Shown here: positions 35,450 through 48,366 of the stretch, in pieces
How positions within the stretch are numbered: position 1 is the stretch's first letter
Layout: each line of letters starts with the position of its first letter
NCBI RefSeq assembly: GCF_036077095.1
Contig: NZ_CP107960.1
Location: forward strand, 2,790,001-2,854,000
Reading direction: 5' to 3'
DNA length: 64,000 nucleotides
Source of the DNA: Streptomyces sp. NBC_00376
GTDB taxonomy: Bacteria > Actinomycetota > Actinomycetes > Streptomycetales > Streptomycetaceae
The notes under the pieces: model-generated
The model's database searches: none
Told to the model about the DNA's origin: nothing
The model's input: the letters and a program-made list of their open reading frames with translations, nothing else
Made by a program: the position numbers and the translations under genes

Positions 35450-36096
35450 CGATCCGGGTTGTGGTCGCCGAGGACCAGTCGGCCGTCCGGGCGGGGCTGG
35501 TGCTGATTCTGCGCAGCGCCCCCGACATCGAGGTCGTGGGCGAGGCCGGGGACGGCGAGGAGGCGGTGCGCCTGGCCCGCGAGCTGCGGCCGGACCTGGT
35601 GCTGATGGATATTCAGATGCCGCGGCTGGACGGGGTGTCGGCGACCGGGCAGGTGGTGGCCGAACGGCTCGCGGACGTGCTGGTGCTGACCACGTTCGAT
35701 CTGGACGAGTACGTCTTCGGGGCGCTGCGGGCGGGGGCCGCGGGCTTCCTGCTGAAGAACACCGACGCGCGCGATCTGCTCGACGCCGTACGGACGGTGG
35801 CACGCGGCGAGGGGCTGATCGCCCCGGCCGTGACGCGCAGGCTGATCGCCGAGTTCGCCGGGGCTTCTCCCGTACGGCCGGCGAACGCGCCCGACCCCGC
35901 GGTGCTGGACGCGCTCACCCGGCGGGAGCGGGAGGTTCTGGGCTGCCTCGGCGAGGGCCTGTCGAACGCCGAGATCGCGGTCCGGCTCTCCGTGGCGGAG
36001 GCGACGGTGAAGACCCATGTGAGCAGGCTGCTGGGCAAGCTGGAACTGCGCAGCCGGGTCCAGGCGGCGGTGCTCGCACAGGAATTGGGAGTCTGA
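35446..36096 (+). CDS. chiR: NarL/FixJ-type response regulator, ChiR-like
   Basis: A 216-residue regulator. The receiver has E9/D10, phospho-acceptor Asp in LVLMDIQMPRLDG, and the Lys in AGFLLKNTDARDL. The C-terminal LuxR HTH reads LTRREREVLGCLGEGLSNAE … TVKTHVSRLLGKL. ATG at 35446 overlaps the kinase stop. The chitinase promoter begins only ~30 bp downstream, so control of that gene is likely from position and precedent. Confidence 0.9.
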   Translation: MTIRVVVAEDQSAVRAGLVLILRSAPDIEVVGEAGDGEEAVRLARELRPDLVLMDIQMPRLDGVSATGQVVAERLADVLVLTTFDLDEYVFGALRAGAAGFLLKNTDARDLLDAVRTVARGEGLIAPAVTRRLIAEFAGASPVRPANAPDPAVLDALTRREREVLGCLGEGLSNAEIAVRLSVAEATVKTHVSRLLGKLELRSRVQAAVLAQELGV

Positions 36097-36114
36097 AGGT
36101 TTAGTCGCGAACTT

Positions 36115-36156
36115 TGGTCCAGACCTCTTGACGATTGGTCCAGACCTTCCTAATCT
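36115..36156 (+). promoter_or_regulatory. Chitinase promoter with twin TGGTCCAGACCT operator
   Basis: TTGACG (36128–36133), a 17-bp spacer and TAATCT (36151–36156) form a near-consensus promoter. The 12-bp repeat TGGTCCAGACCT occurs at 36115–36126 and 36136–36147, 21 bp apart (two helical turns), flanking the -35. This is the classic streptomycete chitinase direct repeat and also fits DasR sites (TGGTCTAGACCA-like), which give GlcNAc/chitin control. Confidence 0.85.
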
Positions 36157-36266
36157 CACCGAACACACTGCGGTGAGCACGCCATGACAAGGCGGGCTCA
36201 GGGCGGCGCAGGGTTTGCAGTCCACGGACCACCCCCGATTGTCCGGACCTCACCCGAGGAGCACCG

Positions 36267-38144
<1,878 letters not shown>

Positions 38145-38199
38145 CCCTCACGGTCTGAGGCAACCCCCCACCAGCACCACGCACCACCCCGGAAAGCAG

Positions 38200-38236
38200 C
38201 CGGGGAGACGGGTCCGCCCCCCGTCTCCCCGGTTTT
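38200..38236 (+). terminator. Rho-independent terminator of the chitinase gene
   Basis: The 13-bp perfect stem CCGGGGAGACGGG (38200–38212)/CCCGTCTCCCCGG (38220–38232) has a 7-nt loop and is followed by TTTT, 55 bp after the stop. Confidence 0.85.
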
Positions 38237-38266
38237 CCGTGTTCTGGGCCGCGCTGAGCGCTCGTC

Positions 38267-38713
38267 CTAAGCCACGTTGACCCGCTGGCCGGGCGGAGCC
38301 GCCTCCAGCCAGGCGAGGAATCCGGTCAGCGCGTCGTCGCTCATGGCCAGCTCCAGGCGGGTCTCCCCGTGGAGACAGCCGAGCACCACGGCGTCGGAGA
38401 GCAGCGCCAGCTCCTCCTCGCCCTCGGGCAGCCGCCGGGCAACCACCTCGATCGCGGAACGCTCCAGGACCCGGCGGGGTCGAGGAGCGTAGGAGAAGAC
38501 GCGGAACCAGTTGATCCGGTCCTCGCTGTACCGGGCGACCCCGTAGACCCAGCCCTTGCCCGAGAGATCGGGCTCCTCGGACACGTTCCATCGCAGGCTG
38601 CAGTCGAAGGTCCCGCCGGAGCGCTGAATCAGCCGCCGGCGCAGACCGAAGAAGAAGAGTCCGATCAGGACCAGTGCGACGAGCAGCCCGCCCACCCACA
38701 GCGCGAGGAACAT
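38267..38713 (-). CDS. DUF2550 family membrane-anchored protein
   Basis: A 148-residue protein. One N-terminal TM (LALWVGGLLVALVLIGLFFFGL) is followed by a basic stretch and a compact soluble domain: GGTFDCSLRWNVS, WVYGVARYSEDRINWFRVFSY and LPEGEEELALLSDAVVLGC. ATG at 38713 has GGAGG 9 nt upstream; GTG at 38719 is too close to it. The family is conserved next to atpC in actinobacteria, but its function is unknown. Confidence 0.85.
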   Translation of the reverse strand: MFLALWVGGLLVALVLIGLFFFGLRRRLIQRSGGTFDCSLRWNVSEEPDLSGKGWVYGVARYSEDRINWFRVFSYAPRPRRVLERSAIEVVARRLPEGEEELALLSDAVVLGCLHGETRLELAMSDDALTGFLAWLEAAPPGQRVNVA

Positions 38714-38846
38714 CTCCACCGACCTCCTCGCGTCGTCGAGTAACGGATACCACCAGAACTACAACCGCACCTGCATCGCCTCAGCCGCGACACGGTCTGG
38801 AGTGGTCTCCAGCTCGGGCCGCGGCTGAGGGTAAAGCTACGTGGTA

Positions 38847-38866
38847 GCGGTGCGCTAGCGCACCGC
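38847..38866. terminator. 20-bp palindrome overlapping the atpC stop codon
   Basis: GCGGTGCGCT is followed by its exact reverse complement, spanning the TAG stop at 38855–38857 of the leftward atpC. A hairpin at this place probably ends or stabilises the atp operon transcript. Confidence 0.5.
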
Positions 38867-39229
38867 CACCGCACGCAGTCGGACTTCGGCGCGCCGCTCG
38901 GAGGCAGCGTCCGTGTCCGACTTCGCGCGCTCCAGCGCACGCTCGGCGCGCTGGACATCGATCTCGTCCGCCAGCTCCGCGATCTCGGCGAGCAGCGAGA
39001 GCTTGTCGTCCGCGAACGAGATGAAACCGCCGTGCACAGCGGCGACCACGGTCCGGCCGTCGCTCGTACGGATCGTCACCGGGCCCGATTCCAGCACACC
39101 CAGAAGCGGCTGGTGACCGGGCATGACGCCGATGTCGCCGGACGTGGTGCGCGCGACGACCAGGGTGGCCTCGCCGGACCAGACACTGCGGTCCGCGGCG
39201 ACCAGCTCGACGTGCAGCTCAGCAGCCAA
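38855..39229 (-). CDS. atpC: ATP synthase F1 subunit epsilon
   Basis: A 124-residue protein with the N-terminal beta-sandwich ([35 protein letters not shown]) and the C-terminal two-helix hairpin ([15 protein letters not shown]). It links the rotor to F1 and can inhibit ATP hydrolysis. TTG at 39229 is the start, with GAGGAG about 7 nt upstream. Last gene of the operon, 110 bp after atpD. Confidence 0.96.
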   Translation of the reverse strand: MAAELHVELVAADRSVWSGEATLVVARTTSGDIGVMPGHQPLLGVLESGPVTIRTSDGRTVVAAVHGGFISFADDKLSLLAEIAELADEIDVQRAERALERAKSDTDAASERRAEVRLRAVAVR

Positions 39230-39339
39230 GGGTGGCTCCTCGGGTCACCACCCGGCCGTTCGAGCCGGGTGTTGGGTCAATTCTACGGGGCGTGGTGAGG
39301 GGGACGGGACACACCCGCCCCCCTCGGTGAGCCAGGGGC

Positions 39340-41696
<2,357 letters not shown>

Positions 41697-41699
41697 CGA

Positions 41700-43271
41700 T
41701 CAGCCCTCGCCCAGGAGCTTGCCGTCCGAGGTCTCGAACTGCTGCTTGAAGGCGGCGACGGCGTCGGCGACCGACTGCAGCGTGTCGTCCGACATCTTGG
41801 CGCCCTCGGCGATGCTGGTCAGGAGGTCCTTGCGCTCACGGCGCAGGTACTCCAGCAGCTCGCTCTCGAAGCGACGGATGTCCTCGACCGGGACGTCGTC
41901 CATCTTGCCGGTGGTGCCGGCCCAGATGGAGACGACCTGCTCCTCGACCGGGTACGGGGAGTACTGCGGCTGCTTCAGCAGCTCGACCATGCGCTTACCG
42001 CGCTCCAGCGACGCCTTCGAGGCCGCGTCCAGGTCGGAACCGAAGGCGGCGAACGCCTCCAGCTCGCGGTACTGGGCGAGGTCCACGCGGAGACGGCCGG
42101 AGACCTGGCGCATCGCCTTGTGCTGGGCGGAGCCACCGACGCGGGAGACCGAGATACCGACGTTCAGGGCCGGACGCTGGCCGGCGTTGAACAGGTCGGA
42201 CTCCAGGAAGCACTGGCCGTCGGTGATGGAGATGACGTTGGTCGGGATGAACGCCGACACGTCGTTCGCCTTGGTCTCGACGATCGGGAGGCCCGTCATC
42301 GAACCGGCACCCATGTCGTCGGAGAGCTTCGCGCAGCGCTCCAGCAGACGCGAGTGGAGGTAGAAGACGTCGCCCGGGTAGGCCTCACGGCCCGGCGGAC
42401 GGCGCAGCAGAAGCGACACGGCGCGGTAGGCGTCGGCCTGCTTCGAGAGGTCGTCGAAGATGATCAGGACGTGCTTGCCCTGGTACATCCAGTGCTGACC
42501 GATGGCCGAACCGGTGTACGGCGCAAGGTACTTGAAGCCGGCCGGGTCGGACGCCGGGGCGGCGACGATGGTCGTGTACTCGAGCGCGCCGGCCTCTTCG
42601 AGGGCACCGCGCACGGAGGCGATGGTGGAGCCCTTCTGACCGATGGCGACGTAGATGCAGCGCACCTGCTTGTTCACGTCGCCCGAGCGCCAGTTGTCGC
42701 GCTGGTTGATGATCGTGTCGACGGCCAGAGCGGTCTTACCCGTCTGACGGTCACCAATGATCAGCTGACGCTGGCCGCGGCCGATCGGCACCATGGCGTC
42801 GACGGCCTTGTAGCCGGTCTGCATCGGCTCGTGCACCGACTTACGGACCATGACGCCAGGGGCCTGCAGCTCGAGGGCGCGGCGGCTGTCGGTCGCGATC
42901 TCGCCGAGACCGTCGATCGGGTTGCCGAGCGGGTCGACGACGCGGCCGAGGTAACCCTCGCCGACGCCGACGGAGAGCACCTCACCGGTGCGCTGCACCG
43001 GCTGGCCCTCTTCGATGCCGCTGAACTCGCCGAGGACGATCGCACCGATCTCGCGCTCCTCGAGGTTGAGGGCGAGACCGAGGGTGCCGTCCTCGAACTT
43101 CAGCAGCTCGTTCGCCATGGCCGAGGGAAGACCCTCGACCTTCGCGATGCCGTCGCCGGCAACGCTGACCGTACCGACCTCCTCGCGCGAGGCCGCGTCC
43201 GGCTTGTACGACTGGACAAAGTTCTCCAGCGCGTCCCGGATCTCCTCCGGCCGGATCGTGAGCTCCGCCAT
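41700..43271 (-). CDS. atpA: ATP synthase F1 subunit alpha
   Basis: A 523-residue non-catalytic nucleotide-binding subunit. The P-loop is [15 protein letters not shown], the arginine finger region is [20 protein letters not shown], and the N-terminal beta barrel has [21 protein letters not shown] at 43271 was chosen by the family N-terminus; the frame runs on to 43358 without support. The 138-bp gap to atpH holds two hairpins. Confidence 0.98.
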   Translation of the reverse strand: MAELTIRPEEIRDALENFVQSYKPDAASREEVGTVSVAGDGIAKVEGLPSAMANELLKFEDGTLGLALNLEEREIGAIVLGEFSGIEEGQPVQRTGEVLSVGVGEGYLGRVVDPLGNPIDGLGEIATDSRRALELQAPGVMVRKSVHEPMQTGYKAVDAMVPIGRGQRQLIIGDRQTGKTALAVDTIINQRDNWRSGDVNKQVRCIYVAIGQKGSTIASVRGALEEAGALEYTTIVAAPASDPAGFKYLAPYTGSAIGQHWMYQGKHVLIIFDDLSKQADAYRAVSLLLRRPPGREAYPGDVFYLHSRLLERCAKLSDDMGAGSMTGLPIVETKANDVSAFIPTNVISITDGQCFLESDLFNAGQRPALNVGISVSRVGGSAQHKAMRQVSGRLRVDLAQYRELEAFAAFGSDLDAASKASLERGKRMVELLKQPQYSPYPVEEQVVSIWAGTTGKMDDVPVEDIRRFESELLEYLRRERKDLLTSIAEGAKMSDDTLQSVADAVAAFKQQFETSDGKLLGEG

Positions 43272-43318
43272 CTGGGTTCCCTGCTCTCCTTGTTGGGCCC
43301 GAAGTTTCTTAAGGGGGT

Positions 43319-43373
43319 CTGGGGGCCGACCCCCAGGAATCTTCTGCAATTTCTGCACGGCCCAACCGGGCCG
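43319..43373. promoter_or_regulatory. Two hairpins in the atpH–atpA gap
   Basis: CTGGGGG-CCGA-CCCCCAG (43319–43336) and CGGCCC-AACC-GGGCCG (43358–43373) lie in the largest gap inside the atp operon, just upstream of atpA. In operon mRNA they could stabilise or cut the transcript, allowing higher alpha/beta output, or act as an attenuator; there is no U-run on the minus strand. Confidence 0.45.
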
Positions 43374-43409
43374 CTGGTCTTGCTCTGTTCTGTTGCTGCG
43401 CTGCGTCGG

Positions 43410-44225
43410 TCAGCCGGCCATGCGTCGGGTCGCCTCTTCGAGGCGCTCCGAGATGGTGCCGTTGATGACCTCGTCGCCGACCCGCACCGCGATCCCGCCG
43501 AGGACCGTGGGGTCCACATCGAGGTTCAGGTGCATCGGGCGGCCGTAGATCTTCGCCAGCGCGGCGCCGAGGCGCTGCTTCTGCCGATCACTGAGCGGCA
43601 CTGCCGAGGTGACCACGGCGACCATGCGCTCCCGGCGCTCCGCGGCCAGCTTGGAGAGGGACTCGAGTCCCTCTTCCAGGCTACGTCCACGCGGCTGGGT
43701 GACAAGACGCGTGATGAGGCGCTCGGTGGCGGGCCGTGCCTTGCCGCCGAGCAGGCTGTGCAGCAGCTGCCTCTTGGCGGACGCGGACGCGGACCGTTCG
43801 GTGAGCGCGGCGCGCAGCCCCTTGTCGGAGGCGACGATCCGGCCGAACCTGAACAGCTCGTCCTCGACGTCGTCGAGGTCTCCGCTGCGCTGGGCGGCGG
43901 TGAGGTCTGCGATGTTCGCCAGTTCCTCGACCGAGTCGACCAGGTCGCGCGACTGCGACCAGCGGGAGCGGACCATGCCGGAGACCAGGTCGACGGTCTC
44001 GCCGCCCACCTGACCGCGCAGCAGTCGTCCGGCCAGCTCCGCCCGGGCCTCGCCGGCCTGCGACGGGTCGGTCAGGACCCGCCGCAGTGAGACCTCGCGC
44101 TGGAGCAGCGCCGTCACGGCGGCCAGCTCCTCGGCGAGCTTCGCCGCGTCGACCGACGTGTTGTCGGTCAGCGCGTCGAGCGACTCACGTGCGGCAGCCA
44201 GTGCCTCGCGGCTCGCGCCGTTCAT
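43410..44225 (-). CDS. atpH: ATP synthase F1 subunit delta
   Basis: A 271-residue delta subunit, longer than the ~180 residues of E. coli, as usual in actinobacteria. Visible parts: the N-terminal helical bundle (ASREALAAARESLDAL … LAEELAAVTALLQREVSLRR), VASDKGLRAALTER, and the C-terminal AVVTSAVPLSDRQKQRLGAALA and VDPTVLGGIAVRVGDEVI. It ties F1 to the b-subunit stator. ATG at 44225 overlaps the atpF stop (ATGA). Confidence 0.96.
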   Translation of the reverse strand: MNGASREALAAARESLDALTDNTSVDAAKLAEELAAVTALLQREVSLRRVLTDPSQAGEARAELAGRLLRGQVGGETVDLVSGMVRSRWSQSRDLVDSVEELANIADLTAAQRSGDLDDVEDELFRFGRIVASDKGLRAALTERSASASAKRQLLHSLLGGKARPATERLITRLVTQPRGRSLEEGLESLSKLAAERRERMVAVVTSAVPLSDRQKQRLGAALAKIYGRPMHLNLDVDPTVLGGIAVRVGDEVINGTISERLEEATRRMAG

Positions 44226-44767
44226 CGGACAGCCTCGGCCTTCGCCTCGAGCTCGTCGAGGAAACGGTCGACGGTGCCGCTCTGCCGGGCGTGGTCCTCG
44301 AGGGACTCGCCGACGAGCTTGCCGGCCAGGTCGGTGGCGAGTTTGCCCACGTCCTGACGCAGCGCGGAGGCCGCGGCCTTGCGGTCGGCCTCGATCTGGG
44401 CGTGACCGGCAGCGATGATCTCCTCGCGCTGCCGCTGGCCTTCCGCCCGCATCTCCTGCAGGATCACAGCGCCCTGCTCCTGCGCCTCCTGGCGCAGACG
44501 CGCGGCTTCGTGGCGGGCCTCGGCGAGCTGGGCCTTGTACTGCTCAAGGACGCTCTGGGCCTCGGTCTGGGCCGCATCGGCCTTCTCGATACCGCCTTCG
44601 ATGGCCTCGCGACGCTCTTCCAGAACCTTGTTGATGTTCGGGAGGAGCTTCTTGGCGAGGAAGCCGAAGACGATGACGAAGGCGATGAAGCCAATGACGA
44701 GCTCAGGAATCGGCGGGATGAGCGGGTTTTCCGGCTTCTCCGCCGCGAGCTGAACCAGGGGGTTCAA
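44222..44767 (-). CDS. atpF: ATP synthase Fo subunit b
   Basis: A 181-residue stator subunit. One N-terminal TM (ELVIGFIAFVIVFGFLAKKLL) is followed by a long charged coiled coil (NKVLEERREAIEGGIEKADAA … LRQEAQEQGAVILQEMRAEG). TTG at 44767 is the start, with GAAGG 7 nt upstream. The stop overlaps atpH. Confidence 0.97.
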   Translation of the reverse strand: MNPLVQLAAEKPENPLIPPIPELVIGFIAFVIVFGFLAKKLLPNINKVLEERREAIEGGIEKADAAQTEAQSVLEQYKAQLAEARHEAARLRQEAQEQGAVILQEMRAEGQRQREEIIAAGHAQIEADRKAAASALRQDVGKLATDLAGKLVGESLEDHARQSGTVDRFLDELEAKAEAVR

Positions 44768-44804
44768 GTCAGTGCCTTCCGTCGAATGGTCTGTTCGCGA
44801 CCCG

Positions 44805-45038
44805 TCAGGAGGTCGGGTACACGAACGGCATGACCAGACCGATCAGGGCAAGCGCCTCACAGAAGGCGAAGCCGAGGATCTGGTTGGCGCGGATCAGGCC
44901 GGCAGCCTCGGGCTGACGGGCGAGAGCCTGGGTGCCGTTACCGAAGATGATGCCGACGCCGACGCCGGGGCCGATGGCGGACAGGCCATAACCGACGGAG
45001 CTGAGGGAACCGGTGACGGCGGCAAGGGTCTGGGACAT
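44805..45038 (-). CDS. atpE: ATP synthase Fo subunit c
   Basis: A 77-residue two-TM hairpin forming the proton-driven ring. TM1 is Gly-rich (GYGLSAIGPGVGVGIIFG), the polar loop is ARQPEAAG, and TM2 carries the proton-binding Glu in AFCEALALIGLV. ATG at 45038. Between atpB and atpF. Confidence 0.98.
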   Translation of the reverse strand: MSQTLAAVTGSLSSVGYGLSAIGPGVGVGIIFGNGTQALARQPEAAGLIRANQILGFAFCEALALIGLVMPFVYPTS

Positions 45039-45110
45039 GCCAGTTCTTCCTTCTCTTTCACGGACCGGCGGGGGTTGGCCACCGGACGACTGGGGGTATG
45101 GGAGGCGCGA

Positions 45111-45932
45111 TCAGTGGTGCTCGGCGACAGCGCCCTGGATGAAGGTGCACGCCAGGAGCACGAAGACGTACGCCTGAACAGCCTGGATGAAGAGCTCGAA
45201 GGCCGTCATCACGATGACCATCACGAACGAGACGCCCGCATAGGCGATACCGATGCCGTTGAGCAGGTACCAGCTGGCGATGGTGAAGAGCAGCAGCAGC
45301 GTGTGACCGGCGAACATGTTCGCGAAGAGTCGGACCGCGTGCGTGAAGGGCCGGACCAGGACGTTCGAGAAGAACTCGATGACCATGATCAGCGGCAGAA
45401 CCCCGCCGAGCGACTTGTCGTAGCCCGTCAGGTTCTTGAGGCCGCCGACGAAGCCGTGCCTCTTGAAGGTGACGCTCATCCAGAGGACGTAGACGATCAG
45501 GGCCAGAGCGGCCGGGTACGCGATGATCGACGTCACCGGGAACTGGGCGAGCGGGATGATCGACCAGAGGTTCATCATCCACACGAAGAAGAAGATCGAC
45601 ACCATCAGCGGGACGTACTTCTCGCCCTCGCGCTTGCCGAGCGTCTCGTAGACGATTCCGCGGCGTACGAAGTCGTAGCCGGCCTCGGCGACCATCTGCA
45701 GCTTGCCCGGAACGACCTTCGGCTTGCGGAAGGCGGCCCAGAAGAAGCCGACGATGATGACCGTACCGAGGAGCGCCAGCAGCATCGTCTTGTTGAAGTA
45801 GATGTTGCTGTCCGCGTCACCGAAGATCGGCTCGAACAGGAAAGAGTGCAAGCCAGGACCCGGGAAACCACAACCGGAGAAGATGTGGCAATCGGTCTCG
45901 AAGGCGAGCACCTGTGTCGGGTCAGCACTCAC
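45111..45932 (-). CDS. atpB: ATP synthase Fo subunit a
   Basis: A 273-residue membrane stator with five to six TM segments. The essential channel Arg lies in HAVRLFANMFAGHTLL, and the final helix has FELFIQAVQAYVFVLLACTF. GTG at 45932 (SADPTQVLAFETD) has GAAGGAG at proper spacing and is preferred over the open frame to 45968. It follows atpI after a ~225-bp gap. Confidence 0.96.
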   Translation of the reverse strand: MSADPTQVLAFETDCHIFSGCGFPGPGLHSFLFEPIFGDADSNIYFNKTMLLALLGTVIIVGFFWAAFRKPKVVPGKLQMVAEAGYDFVRRGIVYETLGKREGEKYVPLMVSIFFFVWMMNLWSIIPLAQFPVTSIIAYPAALALIVYVLWMSVTFKRHGFVGGLKNLTGYDKSLGGVLPLIMVIEFFSNVLVRPFTHAVRLFANMFAGHTLLLLFTIASWYLLNGIGIAYAGVSFVMVIVMTAFELFIQAVQAYVFVLLACTFIQGAVAEHH

Positions 45933-46157
45933 CGCGGGCTCCTTCAGCGTGGCGCATAGGTACGGCAACCTCGTTGTGTCGGCGCGGCGCGCAGCCGCGG
46001 TTCGGCACTGGACTGGTGTTACGGATGTGTGAGCGGCAGTCAGGCATTGAGCCTCGCGATCGAGCAGGCGTCAGCTCACATGCCCGCGCCCGCAGTGCCG
46101 CAGTTGGAACCGGACGATAGCAGGGTCTTGAACCTGCACTTATCCCGCCCCTACCCT

Positions 46158-46595
46158 TCACGACTTCGAGCCCGTGTTCTTGGGCTTTTCCGCCTTGTCG
46201 GACTCGGGTTCGACGTAAAGGATCTTGGCCTTCATGTGTGCACGCGTCTGTGCGCCGATCCACACGAGAGTCGTGGCGACCAGAGTGATCGCGAAAGCCC
46301 TCGGGTTGAACATCGTCGTGTTCTTGAACGCGGCGACGAAGATGAACATCAGGAGAAGCTGAGCCGCATAGAGCATCAGCCCCATCGCCTGGAACAGATG
46401 GGGCAGGGACCGCGCGGTCCGCTGCAGGACCACGAGTCCGATCCCCATGAAGACGATCACCACGATCGTCGCAACGGCCGCACCCAGGGCTCCCTTGCCG
46501 CCGGCCACGCCACCACTGACGGCGACGGCGACAGCACCGGCGACAGCGGTGGGTACAGCGGCTTGAAGGAGAGTCCGGGCGTCGTTGGACGGCAT
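46158..46595 (-). CDS. atpI: ATP synthase accessory protein AtpI
   Basis: A 145-residue protein with four hydrophobic segments (AVPTAVAGAVAVAVSGGVAG, AAVATIVVIVFMGIGLVVLQ, LMLYAAQLLLMFIFVAAF, AFAITLVATTLVWIGA). AtpI helps ring assembly or magnesium uptake in other bacteria. ATG at 46595. It is the first gene of the operon; its low similarity is normal for AtpI. Confidence 0.88.
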   Translation of the reverse strand: MPSNDARTLLQAAVPTAVAGAVAVAVSGGVAGGKGALGAAVATIVVIVFMGIGLVVLQRTARSLPHLFQAMGLMLYAAQLLLMFIFVAAFKNTTMFNPRAFAITLVATTLVWIGAQTRAHMKAKILYVEPESDKAEKPKNTGSKS

Positions 46596-46857
46596 GGCGG
46601 CAGCTCCGCTTGCAGGGGGTGGGCAGTGTGTCGTCATGGACGAGCGTAGGCCCGGTCCGAGTCGATGCCTCGCGCCAATGGACCGTGCTACTCAAGTCCT
46701 TCGGCTCCGTCACCGGGCTTCGTGAACGGTATCACAAACTATTTGATGAGGTCTTTACCAAGAAAGTGTGCTTACAGTCACACGTGAGAGTGAATTCGCG
46801 CATGTGAGCAAGGCAACTCAATTACTTGTCTGGTATTGCCCCGCGGTGCCCGAATTC
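46596..46857 (-). promoter_or_regulatory. AT-rich upstream region of the atp operon
   Basis: The stretch at about 46720–46830 is much more AT-rich than its surroundings (for example AACTATTTGATGAGG and TCAATTACTTGTCTGG), a usual sign of promoters in this GC range. On the minus strand several TTG-starting -35-like hexamers occur but no single pair is convincing, so no start site is assigned. Confidence 0.4.
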
Positions 46858-48246
46858 TCAGCGCGTGGATTCAGCCCTGTCTCTGTCCGAAAAACGCGAA
46901 CGAGGGCCGATGGCGGTCGCCCCGTTGACGCCGGACACCCCCACTACCACCGGAGTGCGCTCCTGTGACTCGGGCTCCTTCTGCCCCATCGGCGCCTCCA
47001 GGGGCCCCTGTTGGGCCCCGGCCCCGGACGAGGGGGCCGTCCCTTCCGCCGCCTCGCCCTTGTCCCGGATCCGGCGGTAGCGGGGCGGTACGAAGCGTTC
47101 CGCCCAGTACGGGGCCCTCGGCGTGAAGCGGGGCAGCAGCAGGAGCACGAGACCCAGCGCGCTCATCCCCATGATCACCAGCACGATCCACAGGGACGTC
47201 GAGTGCACGGAGTAGCCGACCGCGCCGAAGGCGATCAGGGCCGACCAGAAGTACATGATCAGCACTGCCCTGCTGTGCGAGTGGCCGATCTCCAGCAGCC
47301 GGTGGTGCAGATGGCCGCGGTCCGCCGCGAACGGCGACTGCCCGTTCCACGTCCGCCGCACGATCGCCAGCACCAGGTCGGCGGCCGGGATCGCGATGAT
47401 CGTCAGCGGCAGCAGCAGCGGGATGAAGACCGGCAGCATCGCGTGGGTGGCCTCGCGCTCACTGCCGGCGAAGAGCCTCATCGTGTCCGGGTCGACCCGG
47501 CCCGTCACCGAAATCGCACCGGCCGCGAGCACCAGGCCGATCAGCATCGAACCCGAGTCGCCCATGAAGATCCGCGCGGGATGCATGTTGTGCGGCAGGA
47601 AGCCCAGGCACATGCCCATAAGGATCACCGTGAAGAGCGCCGCCGGGGCCGCCGCCTCGATCATGTGCCCGTACCAGAGCCGGTAGGTGTACAGGAAGAA
47701 CGCGGCGGCGGCGATGCACACCATGCCCGCCGCGAGACCGTCCAGGCCGTCGACGAAGTTGACCGCGTTGATGGTGATGACGACCAGGGCGACCGTGAGC
47801 AGCGTGCCCTGCCACTGGGTGAGCGCGACGGTGCCCACACCGGGGATCGGCAGCCACAGGATCGTCAGACCCTGGATGACCATGACCGCGGCGGCGATCA
47901 TCTGCCCGCCGAGCTTGATCAGCGCGTCGATCTCGAACTTGTCGTCCAGGACACCGATCAGCCAGATCAGCGCGGCGCCGGAGAGCAGCGCCCGCGGCTC
48001 GGTGGAGAGCTGGAAGACCCAGTCGAGGTTGTGGAGATGGGCCGCGACGATCAGTCCGGCGCACAGCCCGCCGAACATGGCGATGCCACCGAGCCTCGGT
48101 GTCGGTTCTCGGTGGACGTCACGCGCACGGATCGCGGGCATCGCCCCGATCGCGATGGCGAACTTACGCACCGGACCGGTCAGCAGATAGGTCACCGCGG
48201 CCGTGACACAGAGCGTCAGCAGGTAATCACGCACGGGCTGCCCCAT
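46858..48246 (-). CDS. MraY/WecA/TagO-family lipid-linked sugar-phosphate transferase
   Basis: A 462-residue polytopic protein with about eleven TM segments. Family signatures are DVHREPTPRLGGIAMFGG in the first loop, LIGVLDDKFEIDAL and NAVNFVDGLDGLAAG (the metal-binding Asp loop), and the later HLHHRLLEIGHSHSRA. It transfers GlcNAc-1-P or a similar sugar phosphate to undecaprenyl phosphate, starting wall polymer or glycan synthesis. ATG at 48246. The C-terminal ~90 residues are hydrophilic. An LCP transferase lies 5 kb away, consistent with wall-polymer attachment. Confidence 0.92.
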   Translation of the reverse strand: MGQPVRDYLLTLCVTAAVTYLLTGPVRKFAIAIGAMPAIRARDVHREPTPRLGGIAMFGGLCAGLIVAAHLHNLDWVFQLSTEPRALLSGAALIWLIGVLDDKFEIDALIKLGGQMIAAAVMVIQGLTILWLPIPGVGTVALTQWQGTLLTVALVVITINAVNFVDGLDGLAAGMVCIAAAAFFLYTYRLWYGHMIEAAAPAALFTVILMGMCLGFLPHNMHPARIFMGDSGSMLIGLVLAAGAISVTGRVDPDTMRLFAGSEREATHAMLPVFIPLLLPLTIIAIPAADLVLAIVRRTWNGQSPFAADRGHLHHRLLEIGHSHSRAVLIMYFWSALIAFGAVGYSVHSTSLWIVLVIMGMSALGLVLLLLPRFTPRAPYWAERFVPPRYRRIRDKGEAAEGTAPSSGAGAQQGPLEAPMGQKEPESQERTPVVVGVSGVNGATAIGPRSRFSDRDRAESTR

Positions 48247-48366
48247 AGATTTCGCCGGCCATCTCAGCCCACACCCTAAACCGTCCGGGCATCAGGGACG
48301 GCCGCGCTGCACGGGCCTCATGACCGAGGACACAGCGATCGGGTCCATCGGTTCCGCATCGGACGG

